Origin: Blumeriella jaapii
Taxonomy: Eukaryota > Ascomycota > Leotiomycetes > Helotiales > Drepanopezizaceae
DNA length: 64,000 bases
Direction of reading: 5' to 3'
Assembly (NCBI GenBank): GCA_009599575.1
Contig: VWND01000075.1
Span: forward strand, 1,426,001 to 1,490,000
Positions 22,090 to 33,723 of this stretch are shown piece by piece. The stretch's first letter is position 1, and every line of letters begins with the position of its first letter. Position numbers and translations under genes: made by a program. Below the pieces are notes generated by a model that saw only the letters and a program-made list of their open reading frames with translations, had not been told where the DNA came from and ran no database searches.

Positions 22090-25000
22090 TCATTGAGGAG
22101 GCCCATGAATACCAAATAGATCAAAGGCTTCCCTGGACCATGGCCCGCTAACTGAAGCTTCCCTCAACGGCGATTCTCTGACCTGACCAGCGACTGCTCC
22201 ATCCCTCGTTGCTACTTCCCTCGTTAATACGCGGTTCCACTCGGCCCGATTTGATGGACCTGGCGCAGGTGGAGGCATAGGATTGTTGAACAAAGTGCTC
22301 ATTGTGTCGACAGCATTGGCAGCTAGAGTTTGTAGGGACTTCCCGCGAGTTGCTGGGTTGGCCAGTCGAGCTCTCGGTGGCCCCGTCTTCGAATCAAAAC
22401 CTGGTCCGCTGCGATGCCCTAGTGCGGCGACATCTGACGCCTGCTCGACTGGTGGGTAACGGACAGGTGCAACCTTGACTGCCAATTGCTTTGAGGTAGA
22501 ATCGCTTCCAATTGAGTTCATGAGCCGATGAATCCCAAGGTCTGTAGGTGGCGAGTTCCCTTGAGCTGCTGACACCTTCGGGCTGATCATAGCTCGGAAA
22601 TGAGCAGTTGCTGACTGGATGACTGTATGCATGTGCTCAGGCAAGCTGTTGCCGGCGCCACTTGAAGAACTCAAGCGACATGGTTTCGTAGTTACGTGAG
22701 TTGGTAAACCGAAACTACTGGGACAAATTTCATGCTCGGGGCTTGGAAGTGAATTTCGAAGGCTTGACATCACCTTGTTATGATCAGGTGCAGAACTCTT
22801 AGTCGCCATGACTTTACTCTTCGACACCTTGACTGCTTCCGTTTGTTGATTCCCAAAGGTTTCAGCGGGCAGCTTACTTGAATCCATTCCTGATTCGAGC
22901 AAGCTCTGAAAGTCAACAGGCTTGGGACCTTCAGGGCGAGTTCCGTGTGCCTCTACAGCAACGAGCATCTGATCGGCAGGTTTTTTCAGCGCAGTGGTTA
23001 AGGGGTCAGCTTTCATGCTCCCCAGAGTATCTGACTCCTTGAAGGCTGTCATATCATGCTCTGGTTTGTTCATCGAAAAGCTTCTAGGCTGTCCCCTATC
23101 GTTCAGCGCAGAGATTGGGTTCGTCAAGAGGAAGTGACTCTTGCTCAAAGTGTCTGGTTTCCAACCTGCAAGGGGTGAAATAATCGGCGGCTTGTCGTGT
23201 TGCTTCGTCAGTGCGCATGATAGAATACATTGTTCGGTCGGTTTCGGTAAAGGCTGAGAATTCTCACGGAAACTGACTTCACTCAAGTCGAAACTTTCGT
23301 AATTTGTCGCTCGACTTGAGGTATCGGCTGCTGGTATCATTTGCTCAATCCGTGCACTTTGTGGATGGAGTTCCGTGATAGGACAGGATTGTGTTTCTGA
23401 CTGTAGCTCCTGGTCAGAACCCGAACGATTTGGGACAGGTGCAGCCCTTTGAGATATGGTTAGATCGATTGTCTGGTGCTGAATGTCGTTAACCATAATA
23501 GGAGAAGGCATATTATCTAGCTCCGCCCTTGGCCGAATCCCATTTAGTCGAGCCTGCAGTAAAGCTTCTTGCTTCCGACAATAGTCGTTTAGATCCATCG
23601 TTGCTTGAGAAAGGACCACATCATTCGTGGAAGAGTTTTGTCCCTGAAGAGACCTAGGGGTTTCAGGATTGCCACGTAATGAACCACTAGGGAGTGAAGG
23701 GTGAGAGTTTGAGCGGTCCAAAAGCATTAACATTTTTCGGGGGGCTCTTGATTTGATCCGTAGACCAGACTGAGGTCGGCTTGACATGGGCTCGACAGAG
23801 ACAGGGTTGTGTATCATGGATCTGCTAGAACTTCCCCTTTGCTGCAGGACTGGTGTAGCAATCCTGGACCCTGGAGGAGACGTGGATCGAGAGTGTGAGA
23901 CTGTTTCTGGCTTAGAGGGCTCTTTTATTTTAGTACTTGCCTCGTTTCGCCTCGCCGCCTCTGTAGAGAGCGGTAGGGGAGTAGGGCTTGTGTCGACAAA
24001 TGCATCTTCCTCTGTTGGCCATGATTCGGCTTCTAGATCTATGGGCCGTGAGATTCGCCTTTTTTGCCTCTTCGTAGGTTCTTTGGATACCCTCTCCGAG
24101 TGTAAATTTATACCTTCAAGGCCACCACTCGCCTCATTGATGGAGGAGTCACTTTTCTGGTACCTGGCCTGGACTGCTGTCGTACGTTGCTTCTTTGCAT
24201 CATAGGCAGGTTGGTTCGGATGTGATTCAACCTCCACTGCGCTGTCATCTGATTCCGACGGAGATTCTGCGCTCTCGTGACACTTTGCTTGGTACAACGG
24301 CTTGACGGATGTGGTCTTGCTATATTGCCGTGCAGCAGGTTCCGTGAACACCAGGGGTGTTCCAGTAAGGTTACTAGCATATCCGCTCTTTGCAGGAGAA
24401 GACCTCTTGTGCTTTTTTGGCTTGCTACGAGGCTTCTCCATCATCGCAATTCGTGCTTCTCTTGCAAGTTTTCGTCTCGCATCAGCAGCCCCCCTTTCTT
24501 CATCATCGTCTAGGGTTAGATCAATGGCATCTTTGGCTTGCTGTCGAATCGCAGGTTGTGTTTTGAAGGGCTCGTAGCGTATGGTTGGAGTGCTTGGTGG
24601 TTTTGAAGATGTCAAGGACAATGTTGCACCCATGAGATTCTGAGCATACCCATTTTTGCTAGATGTGCTGGCATCCAGCTTTCTTTTCTTCACCGGTGGC
24701 TCATTCGCATCTTTCGCCGTCTGCCTTTGTTCGAAAGGCGACGTACTGAGGGCTGCTGCTCTTCCATAATGACCGGACGGTGTCAACACGGCATTAAGTG
24801 ACTTATGCCGCAGAAGCTCCGAACCCATCGCGGTACTCTGAGCTCGTGCTGTGAAAGCGGGGGGCGATGCGGCAGCTTTTGCGGCCACCCTTTCTTCCCT
24901 ATCCTTCACTCGTTTGCCCACCAGTTCGGTAAGGTCCTGCTCTCGTTTCCCGGTGTATTCCTGCACCTCTACGATGATGCCCCCCCGCTCAAGCTCCAGT

Positions 25001-25248
25001 TCCTCCCCTTCTTCGAGCTCGGCGCCCTTCCAGTGCGTGTCTCCTACGAAATTGGACCTTTCGTCGTAAACCATGACCCGCTTGTTGAACGTGTGGTACT
25101 TGAGCCTCCCATCCTGCCATCGCTTCTGCTTGCGGCGGAGATCTGCCGTATAGAGACATCGAAACTCGAGGACTGGCGCGGTGTTCTGGGAAAGGGGGGG
25201 GTCCATGGAAGCGCTGGACATTACAGCATGGGAGGCCATCATCGTCAT
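22090..25248 (-). CDS. ZGRF1/Mte1/Dbl2-like protein (DUF2439 N-terminus), DNA recombination factor
   Basis: This is one uninterrupted exon of 1052 residues. Residues about 24-110 match the N-terminal domain of ZGRF1 family proteins (DUF2439, PF10382): VLEFRCLYTADLRRKQKRWQ, DGRLKYHTFNKRVMVYDE, HWKGAELEEGEELELERGG. Fungal members without a helicase domain, S. cerevisiae Mte1 and S. pombe Dbl2, bind D-loops and steer the Mph1/Fml1 helicase during crossover control. The middle is long, low-complexity and Ser/Pro-rich with several copies of an AxNLxGTPL-like short motif (ATLSLTSS, SNLTGTPLVF) typical of scaffold proteins. The extreme C-terminus GPWSREAFDLFG is the short conserved tail of the Mte1/Dbl2 group. 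Several ATGs lie close together (MTMMASHAVMSS); the first is used. It is divergent from the BAR-SH3 gene. Confidence 0.85.
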   Translation of the reverse strand: MTMMASHAVMSSASMDPPLSQNTAPVLEFRCLYTADLRRKQKRWQDGRLKYHTFNKRVMVYDERSNFVGDTHWKGAELEEGEELELERGGIIVEVQEYTGKREQDLTELVGKRVKDREERVAAKAAASPPAFTARAQSTAMGSELLRHKSLNAVLTPSGHYGRAAALSTSPFEQRQTAKDANEPPVKKRKLDASTSSKNGYAQNLMGATLSLTSSKPPSTPTIRYEPFKTQPAIRQQAKDAIDLTLDDDEERGAADARRKLAREARIAMMEKPRSKPKKHKRSSPAKSGYASNLTGTPLVFTEPAARQYSKTTSVKPLYQAKCHESAESPSESDDSAVEVESHPNQPAYDAKKQRTTAVQARYQKSDSSINEASGGLEGINLHSERVSKEPTKRQKRRISRPIDLEAESWPTEEDAFVDTSPTPLPLSTEAARRNEASTKIKEPSKPETVSHSRSTSPPGSRIATPVLQQRGSSSRSMIHNPVSVEPMSSRPQSGLRIKSRAPRKMLMLLDRSNSHPSLPSGSLRGNPETPRSLQGQNSSTNDVVLSQATMDLNDYCRKQEALLQARLNGIRPRAELDNMPSPIMVNDIQHQTIDLTISQRAAPVPNRSGSDQELQSETQSCPITELHPQSARIEQMIPAADTSSRATNYESFDLSEVSFRENSQPLPKPTEQCILSCALTKQHDKPPIISPLAGWKPDTLSKSHFLLTNPISALNDRGQPRSFSMNKPEHDMTAFKESDTLGSMKADPLTTALKKPADQMLVAVEAHGTRPEGPKPVDFQSLLESGMDSSKLPAETFGNQQTEAVKVSKSKVMATKSSAPDHNKVMSSLRNSLPSPEHEICPSSFGLPTHVTTKPCRLSSSSGAGNSLPEHMHTVIQSATAHFRAMISPKVSAAQGNSPPTDLGIHRLMNSIGSDSTSKQLAVKVAPVRYPPVEQASDVAALGHRSGPGFDSKTGPPRARLANPATRGKSLQTLAANAVDTMSTLFNNPMPPPAPGPSNRAEWNRVLTREVATRDGAVAGQVRESPLREASVSGPWSREAFDLFGIHGPPQ

Positions 25249-25822
25249 GGTATCTTCGGTTGCATCAGAGGACTCATGCTATCAGAGTAATTGCATGACT
25301 TGCGCGGCGGCGTACTTGGCGAAAGGTCGTCGTGGGGTTGAGTTGGGACGAGCAGATGGGGAGGTGGGTCGACGCGCGCGGGTTGCTATCGAGGATCGCA
25401 CGTCGTGTCGACGTAGGTGCGAGATCACGTGTGGCGGGGGCCCCCTGGGGAGTTCCAGCAAGGCTTCAATCGCACGACTGACAACAGACTGGTCTAAGTG
25501 GCAACTTTCGTATTCGACTATGACCTGGCTATTTGACGTTCTCATAGGTACGAACATTCAACACCGCCTGGTATTAATCACATGGACTTACCTTAGCCAG
25601 TACGTACCTACCTAGCTCACCCTACCTCCTCGTACCCGACACATCTGGAGATCCTGAACGTGCGGCACCCACCGAGCCAACACTAGAGGCAAAGATATTT
25701 CTGCAACAGTCCCAAAGGCTGTGACATTCGATGCGCTTTCTCTGAGAATCTCGTCGAAGCAGCGCTGTCCGACTTACCAGGTCCTCTTACACACGCAGAC
25801 GCCTACCCAATCACCGCCCACC
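25249..25822. promoter_or_regulatory. Shared divergent promoter of ZGRF1-like and BAR-SH3 genes
   Basis: The 574 bp lies between divergent start codons, with a G-rich run at 25435-25450 and a GTACGTACC segment near 25600. No gene is seen. Confidence 0.5.
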
Positions 25823-27337
25823 ATGAATTCCATGCACCGCCAGTTTGGGAAGCTTATGGGAAAGGGAGCAGGAGATAAAGCTTCCGTTTCTGTACTGCTC
25901 AACGATTTCGAAGATGCAGACAAGACGCTCACAAAGGTTGGTCTGTGGTGCGGCGGAGGGCTGTGTACCGCTTGCTGACTGCGTGCTCCGTAGATCATTG
26001 AAGCCTCGAAGGGTTGGAGAGATGCTTGGATTTCGATTCTCGGTCTTCATGTATCAACCGCTACCTTGTTCGAGGAGCTTTACAGTCCCATTCTTGGCAT
26101 CGATGACGGAGGGGGGCGACAGGCTGTTACGACCCCCCGGCAGCAGCTCGATCGAACCTCGAGGCTGAAGGATGTATATACGGACCTGAAGACCGATCTT
26201 TTGGACGAAGTTGGCATGATGGAGTCTCGCGTTATCCGACCAGCATCGGACGCAAAGGAATACATACAGCCCATACGGAAAGTCATCAAGAAGAGAGAAA
26301 ACAAGCGACTGGACTGGGAGCGGTATATCGACAAAGTCAGCAACTACCAAAGAAAGGTCAAGCGTACGGACCGCGAGAACACTGCGTTGGCGAAGGCAGA
26401 GAGTGAGTTGGCGAAAGCAGCAGAGGTATGTCTGCGGTCTCCAAATTAGCCTTCGTGCAAAAAAAGCACCTTACTAAAAGAACTACAGGAATTTAAGGTC
26501 TTAGACGAATCCCTGAGAGAAAGCTTGCCTCCGTTGGTCACCGCGGCATTCTCGATCCTCCCTCACCTCTTGGCCGCTCAAATCCTCATACAGAACGCTC
26601 TCCTCGCCCAGTATTACACAGCCCTACACAATTACTGCGAAGAGACTGGGTACCCTTCCCCGTCCCCCCCAACGGAGGAAGTGATTGCAGTTTGGAGCAA
26701 TGATTTCAGGCCCGCCCGGCAGGAAATCGAGCGAATCCCCATCATCGCCCGTGGGAAGGCCATTCACCAACCGATGTCTTTGAGCGATGAACCTCGCAAG
26801 ACCTTCGCAGTAACAGCCTCAAGCGTTCGGAACGGTCTCACAAATCGTCGGCCCTCCACTCAAAGTCAATCAGTTTCTCCTCATGCAGAAAAACGCGTCG
26901 CGCGAATCTCTTCCTCGCAATCAATTCCCGCTGTAGCCCCTCCCATCCCGGCACCAGAGCCCACACCATCTCCAGAGCCGGCGCCCGCTTATTCGCCCCC
27001 AGACTACTCAAGCCACCTCGCTCCCGTGTCCTCCTACAAGGCTCATTCTCCAGCGGGACCTCACAGTGATCACTTCCAACGCTCGTCGAGCGCTGACTCT
27101 ATACAAAAAAAGAAGAAGCCCCCTCCACCTCCCCCCAAACGAATTGGATCGCACAACCAGGGCACCTTTGCCATAGCCCTGTACTCATTCGAAGGTCAAA
27201 GCCAAGGCGATTTGACTTTCAAAGAAGGTGACCAAATTAAAGTGCTGAAAAGGACCGACAGTACGGACGATTGGTGGGAAGGCGAGTTGCGCGGTATCAA
27301 AGGCAGTTTTCCGGCGAATTACTGCAAGCTTACTTAG
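25823..27337 (+). CDS. BAR-SH3 protein, Rvs167/amphiphysin-like
   Basis: Exons are 25823-25936, 25994-26425 and 26489-27337, all joined in phase 0, coding for 464 residues. Introns are 57 and 63 nt with GTTGGT and GTATGT donors and CTGAC and ACTAA branch regions. The N-terminus (MHRQFGKLMGKGAGDKASVS) and the helices IIEASKGWRDAW, DLLDEVGMMESRVIRPA, YIQPIRKVIKKRENKRLDWERY and KRTDRENTALAKAE are a BAR domain (about residues 5-250) of the fungal Rvs167 class. A Pro/Ser linker with poly-proline (PPPPPPKRIG) leads to a C-terminal SH3 domain: ALYSFEGQSQGDLTF, DDWWEGELRG, GSFPANYCKL, all key aromatic positions present. Such proteins tubulate membrane at endocytic actin patches. The poly-proline could bind SH3 domains of partners. 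Confidence 0.93.
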
Positions 27338-27832
27338 TGCAACCTAGCGATGCAAGATCCTCAGATTGAACGAAATAATAATCGATCGCAAGATGGAATG
27401 CGATAGTGCCATTCCTCTATTTTTCAGGCTTGACGCGAGATCCCAATAGATACACCTTAAATTTAAGACGTTGTGGCTGCAATGGCGCATGATCTTGCTG
27501 ATTCTGAAGGTCTCCGCTCAACAACCGTGTGTCAAAACCATTCTCACAATCCAAACTGCTTATTGTACATATGTACTTCAAGGCTGAGGCCGCATTTCCA
27601 TGCGGGAGAACGTGCCTTGTAGCGGCTACGCTAGGTACTGTACTGTACAGTAAGAAGGCCGACCGTGGCTGGTACACGCAGCTTAGGTAGTCAAAACTTG
27701 TGCCGCAGTATTGACTCCAGCCTACCTGTCTCTCATTTCACATCTGCCAGAATCATCGCATGCCAAAATCTCAAGTACAAGGCTCACGATCAAACTTGGA
27801 AAGCCTTCTTGCAAATTGCTAAACCCACGAAT

Positions 27833-28006
27833 ATGCGCAGTCTAAGAATTCTTTCCTGTGCTTTTGCCTCACTGTCTCTTTCTTGCCTTCCGGGCAGTAC
27901 ACGTGCGTATCAACCTGCTCTGGTTAGGAAAAAAAAAAAATTCCTTTTCACTTTTCTTTTTTTCAAAGCGCTATGCAAGCAAGAACTTATCAAATCCTGC
28001 TTTTGA
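27833..28006 (+). CDS. Possible small secreted peptide (weak)
   Basis: From the ATG the frame reads MRSLRILSCAFASLSLSCL and on to an STRA cleavage-like site: basic n-region, hydrophobic h-region, small residue before the cut. The rest (32 residues) is low-complexity Lys/Phe-rich, so either the true exon ends early (GTGCGT at 27901 is a fair donor) or this is chance. No TATA box, partner exon or family likeness is seen. Confidence 0.18.
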   Translation: MRSLRILSCAFASLSLSCLPGSTRAYQPALVRKKKKFLFTFLFFKALCKQELIKSCF

Positions 28007-28993
28007 TCATGAGCTTATGAATAACATACAAACCAAGGTGACAACGATTGTCTGGTATAGGTATGATATGGTATTTGCCCAAGGTTAATCGAAATCCCCT
28101 TCTACCCATCATCTCTCTCTCTCCTTCCACCTGACCGTGTGTCCAAACTCGACACTATCGATCGCAAAGGCACACAGTCTCGGAAAAGATGGAATGCAGG
28201 ATTCCGAACGTCCTCCTCCATCTTCAGCTGATAGCGATGCCGGGCCACCTCCTCCCATACTCGATTTTTTCCCAGCCCCCCTTTCCCTCGAGTATAGATG
28301 CTGATTTCTTCCGCTTCGCCTAAGGTAGTGATTGCATCTGTACAGTACAAGTCACCCCCGACTCCACGCCCAACGAGGCTGTCTCTTCCAAACAAGTACA
28401 TACATAAATGGACTTTTTCTTTCTCCCTATTGCGGCATTTGGTTTCTGGGGGAAATTGGCTTAGTGATATGTATCTGAGCCGTGTCACTCACTTTCATTT
28501 ATAGCATCAACTAGTGTTACATGGTTTCAATAGCATGATTGTTGGTATCGCTGCTGTCTACCGCTATGACAGTATTACCGTGAGCTTGGCGTATCAATCA
28601 GACCCGATTTTCACGATATCTTCCACAATTTCGTACAATTTTTATTCTTCCAAAATTTTGAAAAAATCCCAAAACAGAGGCAACACAAGGCAGCATCGCA
28701 ACTTGATCGTGAAGACTTGTCAACGGAAACCGTGCGGCGCGAATGCTTAAGCAAGAATAGAATAGCTTTGGCCTTGCTACTCGTCGCTCGATGTCGACGT
28801 CAATACTTTTCCATTAGGGCTTTTACTTTTCTAGACAGTAGACAGTCTCCCGCTTCACACAACCTCCATCCCGAATTCCATACCCTCTATGTTCCGTTAT
28901 AAACCGCCGCCTTACCTCCGCCTGTCGGCCCACCCCTCATCCGGCAAGTATTTTGTACGCTGCTCACGGCCCGCCTGTGAACTTCTACAAAAG

Positions 28994-29019
28994 AAAAAAA
29001 AAAAAAAAAAAAAAAAAAA
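28994..29019. repeat. A homopolymer, 26 nt
   Basis: Uninterrupted run of A within an intergenic region. No coding sequence is attached, so it is not evidently a retroposed transcript. Confidence 0.9.
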
Positions 29020-29429
29020 CAACCAGCTCACAAGACCATCACTGCAGCTGGCATCTCGTATGCGTTCCCGTTCCTCTCCCTTTCGCTTTACCCCTTTCCC
29101 TCCCACTGCCCTTCCTTCTGGATGATTATGACAAAGAGACAAGTGTAGTAGTCGCATTTTGGGTAGGTATCCTTCGCGCAAAACAAAATGGTGGAGATGA
29201 GGATGGACAAAACTAGAAATTGAAAGGCAGAGAGAAGAGAGGTACAATCGGTCCGCAGACACGGGACAGGTATCCGCAGGTTATGCTCGCCATCGAGCCA
29301 AGAGAAAAAAAAGGGACAAAAAAAATAGAAGCAGAAAAATGAAGCGGAACTCTAAGCAAGAGAGCCAGCACATACAAGGCTACCACCCGCCCATCCCCTC
29401 CCCAAGACGAGCAAAATGCCATTCGTTTG

Positions 29430-32242
29430 TTACGACGCGCCGGCATTAGCGACTCCCTCCGTGATCCCGAGCCGGCTGGTGCTCGCACTCGCACTGGAGG
29501 CCCCCCCCGCATTACTCCCCACACTGCTTCGATTCTTCTTCTTTTTCTTCGCGGCGAGCTTCGCGCTCTTCGCCTCTTTGTCCTGGTCAGCCGCTTGCTG
29601 CGAGAAATCCTTCCACTTGCGCCAACCGTCGAAGTCGATCAGTGCTTGCATGCAGCCCCATTCCATGACCTTGCGCTCGAGCCAGACGAAGTTGACCGGC
29701 TGTGGGGATGGTTAGCATGGGTCTGTTGTTCGTCTCAATTGGGGACCAAGCGGAGAAGTTCGCTCGATGTAGCATACCTTGGTCAAGAAATCATTACAAC
29801 CCGCTGCCAAGGCCTCGTGACGATCGCTCTGCAAAGAACTCGCCGTGAGCGCGACAATGATCACCGGGCTCTTGAACAACCCCGTGCTCTGCAGCTTGTC
29901 CTCTCCCTCTGGCTCGTCCGCGCCCGTCTCAGGGGCAGACGAACTTGCGCTGCTGCTGAACACGCCTATCGAGTTCAGCCTCTCCAGCCGTCTGATTTCC
30001 TTGGTAGCTTCCAGTCCACTCATGATTGGCAGCTGGATATCCATCAAAACCAGATGGAAGCCTCCTGCTCGCCACTTGAGCACAGCGTCACGGCCGTTCA
30101 TGGCTGTCTGCCATCTGACCTTGAGACGCTTCATGAAAGCCTCGAGGAGTTTGAGATTGATGATGTTATCTTCCACAATCAGAACGTTGATCGGGGGCAC
30201 TCTCTCGTTCAGCAAGCCCGTCGGCAGGATAGGGTGCTCCACCTTGGCACGCTTGGCTTTCTTAGGGAATCTGTTCGGAGGCCGCGGTGACGAGATGCGA
30301 GGGGGAGGGGTTGCAACGCGTTGGATTTGAGAGACCAGGTCATTCGTTTGCGATGCCGGAGGCGGGGGAAGAGGCGGGGGAACCGGAGGCGCGCTTGATT
30401 CTTCCGAGGCCGTGGAGTGCACAGGCGAACGCGACGATCGGCCGTTCACAAATTGCGGGCCGTTGTTCCCCACCGGCGGCTGCGACACGTTGGGGGACGA
30501 GGTCGATTGCCGACCCATCTGCGGCCGGGATCGGTGGTGTCGGCGCTGGGCTCCCCCGGGAGACGGCAGGGCCGGGACGTGGCCGGTGGTAATGACCGAC
30601 ATGGCGTGCGTCGCCAGCCCCGGGTGGTGCCCATTCGCCGGGATCGAGCCATTGTTGTATGGCAGATGTGGTGAAGGGACGGCCGCGACTGGCATGGGAG
30701 GAAAGTAATCCGAGCCGGCTTCCGTGGGGCGGAGCTCGTCGTGGTACACCCTCTGCGTTTGCGGACTCGGCTTCGGCGTCCGCCGGACTGGGACGTCGAT
30801 GATCAGAGCCTCATCGACCGTCTGCCCGCCGGGGAACGATGCATCGAGCGTCCTCGCCATCGGCTCTTCCGGGCCGAGAAGCCTCTCCTGCCGTTGCTCC
30901 CTCGCCATGATCCTCAGCGTGACATCGGGCGCATCGAAGTTCCTCCCGAGCGAATTTGCATATTTCTTCAGGATCATGTCGCGGACGTCGTCCACCAGGT
31001 CATCCTCGTGAATCGTCACCAGCGTCGCCGACGCGCCTGGGCGCTTGACCCAAATCTTCCGGCTCCCCATGTTGTTGACACTGACGGTCGACAGGCCGTC
31101 GTGGGCGCAATCGTCGAGGTCCTCCGCTCTGGACTGCGACGGCAGCAGCTCGGTCTCCCACAGGGTCTTGATCAAGCGTGTCTCCTGATGCGGCAGCAAG
31201 CTCTGGCGCCGGGAGAGCTCGGCGGTCTCTGGGTGCGGGCTGGCGTCGGGATGGTGGTCCGCAGCCGGATCTCGCTTTGTTCGTCGTTGCCCGGGCTGGC
31301 ACTCTCAGCGTTCTGGGGGTCGTTCTGGGCCTCGTTGTTGACCTCGTTCTCGTTCTCGTCCTTTTCCTCTACCTCGACCTCGTTCTCGTTCTCGACCTTC
31401 TCCTTGCTCTCGACCCCGTCCTTCTCCTCGACCTTTCCCTCGCTCTCGACTTCGTCCTTCTCCTCGTTCTCGCCTTCGCCCTCGTCCTCTTCCAGCACCG
31501 GGTGGATGTCGGTGTTCGGGGTCGGGAAGGCGGTGGTCGAGGAGCTCCTGTCGTGCTTGAGGAGGTCGAGATGAAGCAGGTCGCTGCCGATGATCTCGAG
31601 GCGTCGCTGATTGGACGTTGACGTTGATGTTGATGTTGACGCGGCTGTGCTGCTGGTGTTGAGTGGCGCAGGCACGAGTGGTGGTAGTGGTGGTAATGGT
31701 GGTAATGGTGGTAATGGTGATGCTGGCGTTGCTGCTGCTGCTGCTGTTGCTGCTGTTCGTGCTCGTGGCTCTAACGTTTCATGATCGTCGCTGCTTCTCA
31801 CACTACCAGGGTCGGCGACGGCGGCGACGGCGGCGGGTACGACTACAGCTGCCACGACCGGTTCCCCTGCGACTGGCCGACCCGTATCACCATCTATCGA
31901 CTCGTGGTCGTGGTCGAGGTCGCGGTCGTGGTCGTGGTCGTCGACGCCTCCGCGCGATCGTGATGCGCCCCTTCGTGCCAGCGTCGCGAGCGAGGAAGTT
32001 CTCCGGCTGGTGCGCGAGCGCAACGATCGGGCGAGCGCGCGCGCATGATCCCTCGTCGAGACTGTGGCGGCGGCTGTGGCGGTGGCTGTAGCTGTAGCCG
32101 TGGCTGGGGCTGGGGCTGTGGCTGGGGCCGTAGCTGTGGCTGGCGGGTCGAGATCCAACTGCGACTGCGACACGGTCGATGCTGTCGAGTGGCGTCGCGG
32201 AAACTTGGCCCGGAAGCGCGTCTTGAGCTGCCCGATGGCCAT
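29430..32242 (-). CDS. SSK1: Response regulator SSK1 (stress-MAPK phosphorelay)
   Basis: Exons are 32242-29778 and 29699-29430 (78-nt intron, GTATGC donor, GCTAACC branch site), about 911 residues. Ssk1 takes phosphate from the histidine phosphotransfer protein and controls the Ssk2-type MAPKKK of the Hog1 pathway. The N-terminus MAIGQLKTRFRAKFPRRHS is that of fungal SSK1, followed by long Thr/Ala, Asp/His and Glu/Lys repeats. Then come RRQSLLPHQETRLIKTL, the conserved block KIWVKRPGASATLVTIHEDD, LVDDVRDMILKKYANSLGR, and the receiver domain: NVLIVEDNIINLKLL, phospho-acceptor Asp in LVLMDIQLPIM, IVALTAS, and DFLTK spliced to PVNFVWLERKVMEWG. A base is missing near 31259-31260 (GG for GGG) just before DHHPDASPHPETAELS; exon arithmetic agrees. 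There is no donor site near enough to explain it as an intron. Confidence 0.92.
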
Positions 32243-32329
32243 GGACGCCGTCTGCGAGAAGGACGAGGACGAGCCGGAGCCGGAGCCGGACAATGGCGAG
32301 GAGGAAGAGAGAGGAGGACGAGGAGGGCG

Positions 32330-32412
32330 ATGCTGATGCGGGTGCTGGTGCTGATGCTGATGCTGATGCTGATGCTGATGCTTGTGATGCTGATGCTTGT
32401 GATGCTTGTTCT
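32330..32412. repeat. TGATGC hexamer-like array in SSK1 leader
   Basis: About ten imperfect TGATGC/TGGTGC units lie 90-170 bp upstream of the SSK1 start, probably in its 5' leader. Confidence 0.8.
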
Positions 32413-32555
32413 GGCTGGCCAGGTTTTGCTTGGGCATGACGGGCCTCGGCATCGGCATCGGCATCGGCCTCGGAGAATCGAGTTTGAGCGACGGGGCGGG
32501 GCGGGGACGTCGGTACAGAACAGTACAGTACTGTATGTTGTACTGTACGCTGGAT

Positions 32556-32643
32556 TTGATGATGATGGTGGTGATGGTGATGGTGGTAATGGTGATGGTG
32601 ATAATGATGATGATGATTGTGATTGTGATTGTGATTGTGATAG
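32556..32643. repeat. GATGGT / GATTGT imperfect trinucleotide-hexamer array
   Basis: A tract of GATGATGGTG changing to GATTGTGATTGT units; it lies directly after a GTACTGTAC cluster (32516-32551) upstream of SSK1. Confidence 0.8.
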
Positions 32644-32680
32644 TAATTTTCACAATGAAATTAACCATAAAGCAACAAGA

Positions 32681-32937
32681 ACAATGATGGTAAGATTACA
32701 ACATCAACAACAACCACAACCATGACAAAAACAACAACAATCTTAACGATACTGGTAATATAACAACAACAACAACAACAGCAACAATGAAAACAAATAC
32801 ATAAACAATGACCTTAACAATACTCTGGTGATATAACAACAGCAACAACAACAACAACAATCTTAACAATGATGGTAATATAACAACAAAAACAACAATC
32901 TTAACAAAACTGGTAATATCACAACATCAACAAGCCA
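32681..32937. repeat. CAA-rich minisatellite with a repeated CTTAACAATACTGGTAATAT core
   Basis: Four clear copies of a unit built from CAACAATCTTAAC, (T)ACTGGTAATATAAC and a variable CAA run start near 32735, 32805, 32857 and 32893, with a decayed copy near 32681. Units differ mainly in the length of the CAA part. Confidence 0.8.
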
Positions 32938-33651
32938 TTCCCCAAGAAAGCTCTTCAAGTTCCGAGTCACCATCAAACGGGCCTCACGTATCGGTCTATA
33001 TACATACACACATATATACATTTACACACACGACGTAGGGATAGATCTAAGCGTGCACGGCATCTCCCTCAGCGTTAAGACCAGGACACACCATGAGAGA
33101 CCGACGATTCATTCATCTATCTATCCGACGACATACAACCACCGAGACCGTACGCACAGTAGTAGTACCCTGTCACGCATCGATCGAAACCACGCCAGCT
33201 GCTCGTGGATCCTCCCTCTCTCTCTCGCCCGCACGCACGCTCACAGCCTCCCTCTCCATCTTCCCCCCTGGGTCGACAAGCCTCACGCGCGCATCCCCAG
33301 CATGCCCCAGCATCGATCCAGGGAAGATCGCGAACCCAATCGCGCCCACGGCCGCCCGCATCACTTCCGCTTGGACTTACCGTACAGTACAGTACTTGCA
33401 CTCACGGCCTGGTGGTTGTACTGTAGTAGCTCTCTTGCGGCTTGCCGACCCTGCTGCCCGGTCGGTGGGAGCCGCTTCGCTGGCTCAGCCTGGGGGTTCC
33501 GGACGCAACCTGCGGTGCGCCCTCCCCCCCCCTGCCCTCCGGCTCTAGACATGATGTTGTGTTAAATTTTTACTTCTCTGATTTCCTTTTGTTCCAGAGG
33601 TTACGCATTCATGTACGCATTCATCCGTAGAGAGATGTTCCTGGAGCTCGG

Positions 33652-33691
33652 GAAGGCGCATTGTCACGTGACAATGAGACAATGCGCCTTC
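33652..33691. repeat. Inverted repeat with nested CACGTG palindrome
   Basis: Arms GAAGGCGCATTGTC (33652-33665) and its exact complement at 33678-33691 flank 12 nt. Overlapping the left arm is a perfect 16-bp palindrome ATTGTCACGTGACAAT (33660-33675) centred on an E-box/CDEI-type CACGTG. Either structure can form, not both at once. Confidence 0.85.
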
Positions 33692-33723
33692 TCGGCGACT
33701 AGTTTCTCCGACCGACTGACTAA

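Larger units (their letters stand above)
27338..29429. other. Intergenic region, convergent 3' flanks
   Basis: Between BAR-SH3 (+) and SSK1 (-). It holds a GTACTGTACTGTACAGTA palindromic cluster at 27634-27651, a weak candidate for a small secreted peptide (27833-28006) and a 26-nt A run at 28994-29019. Other open frames have no features. Confidence 0.5.
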
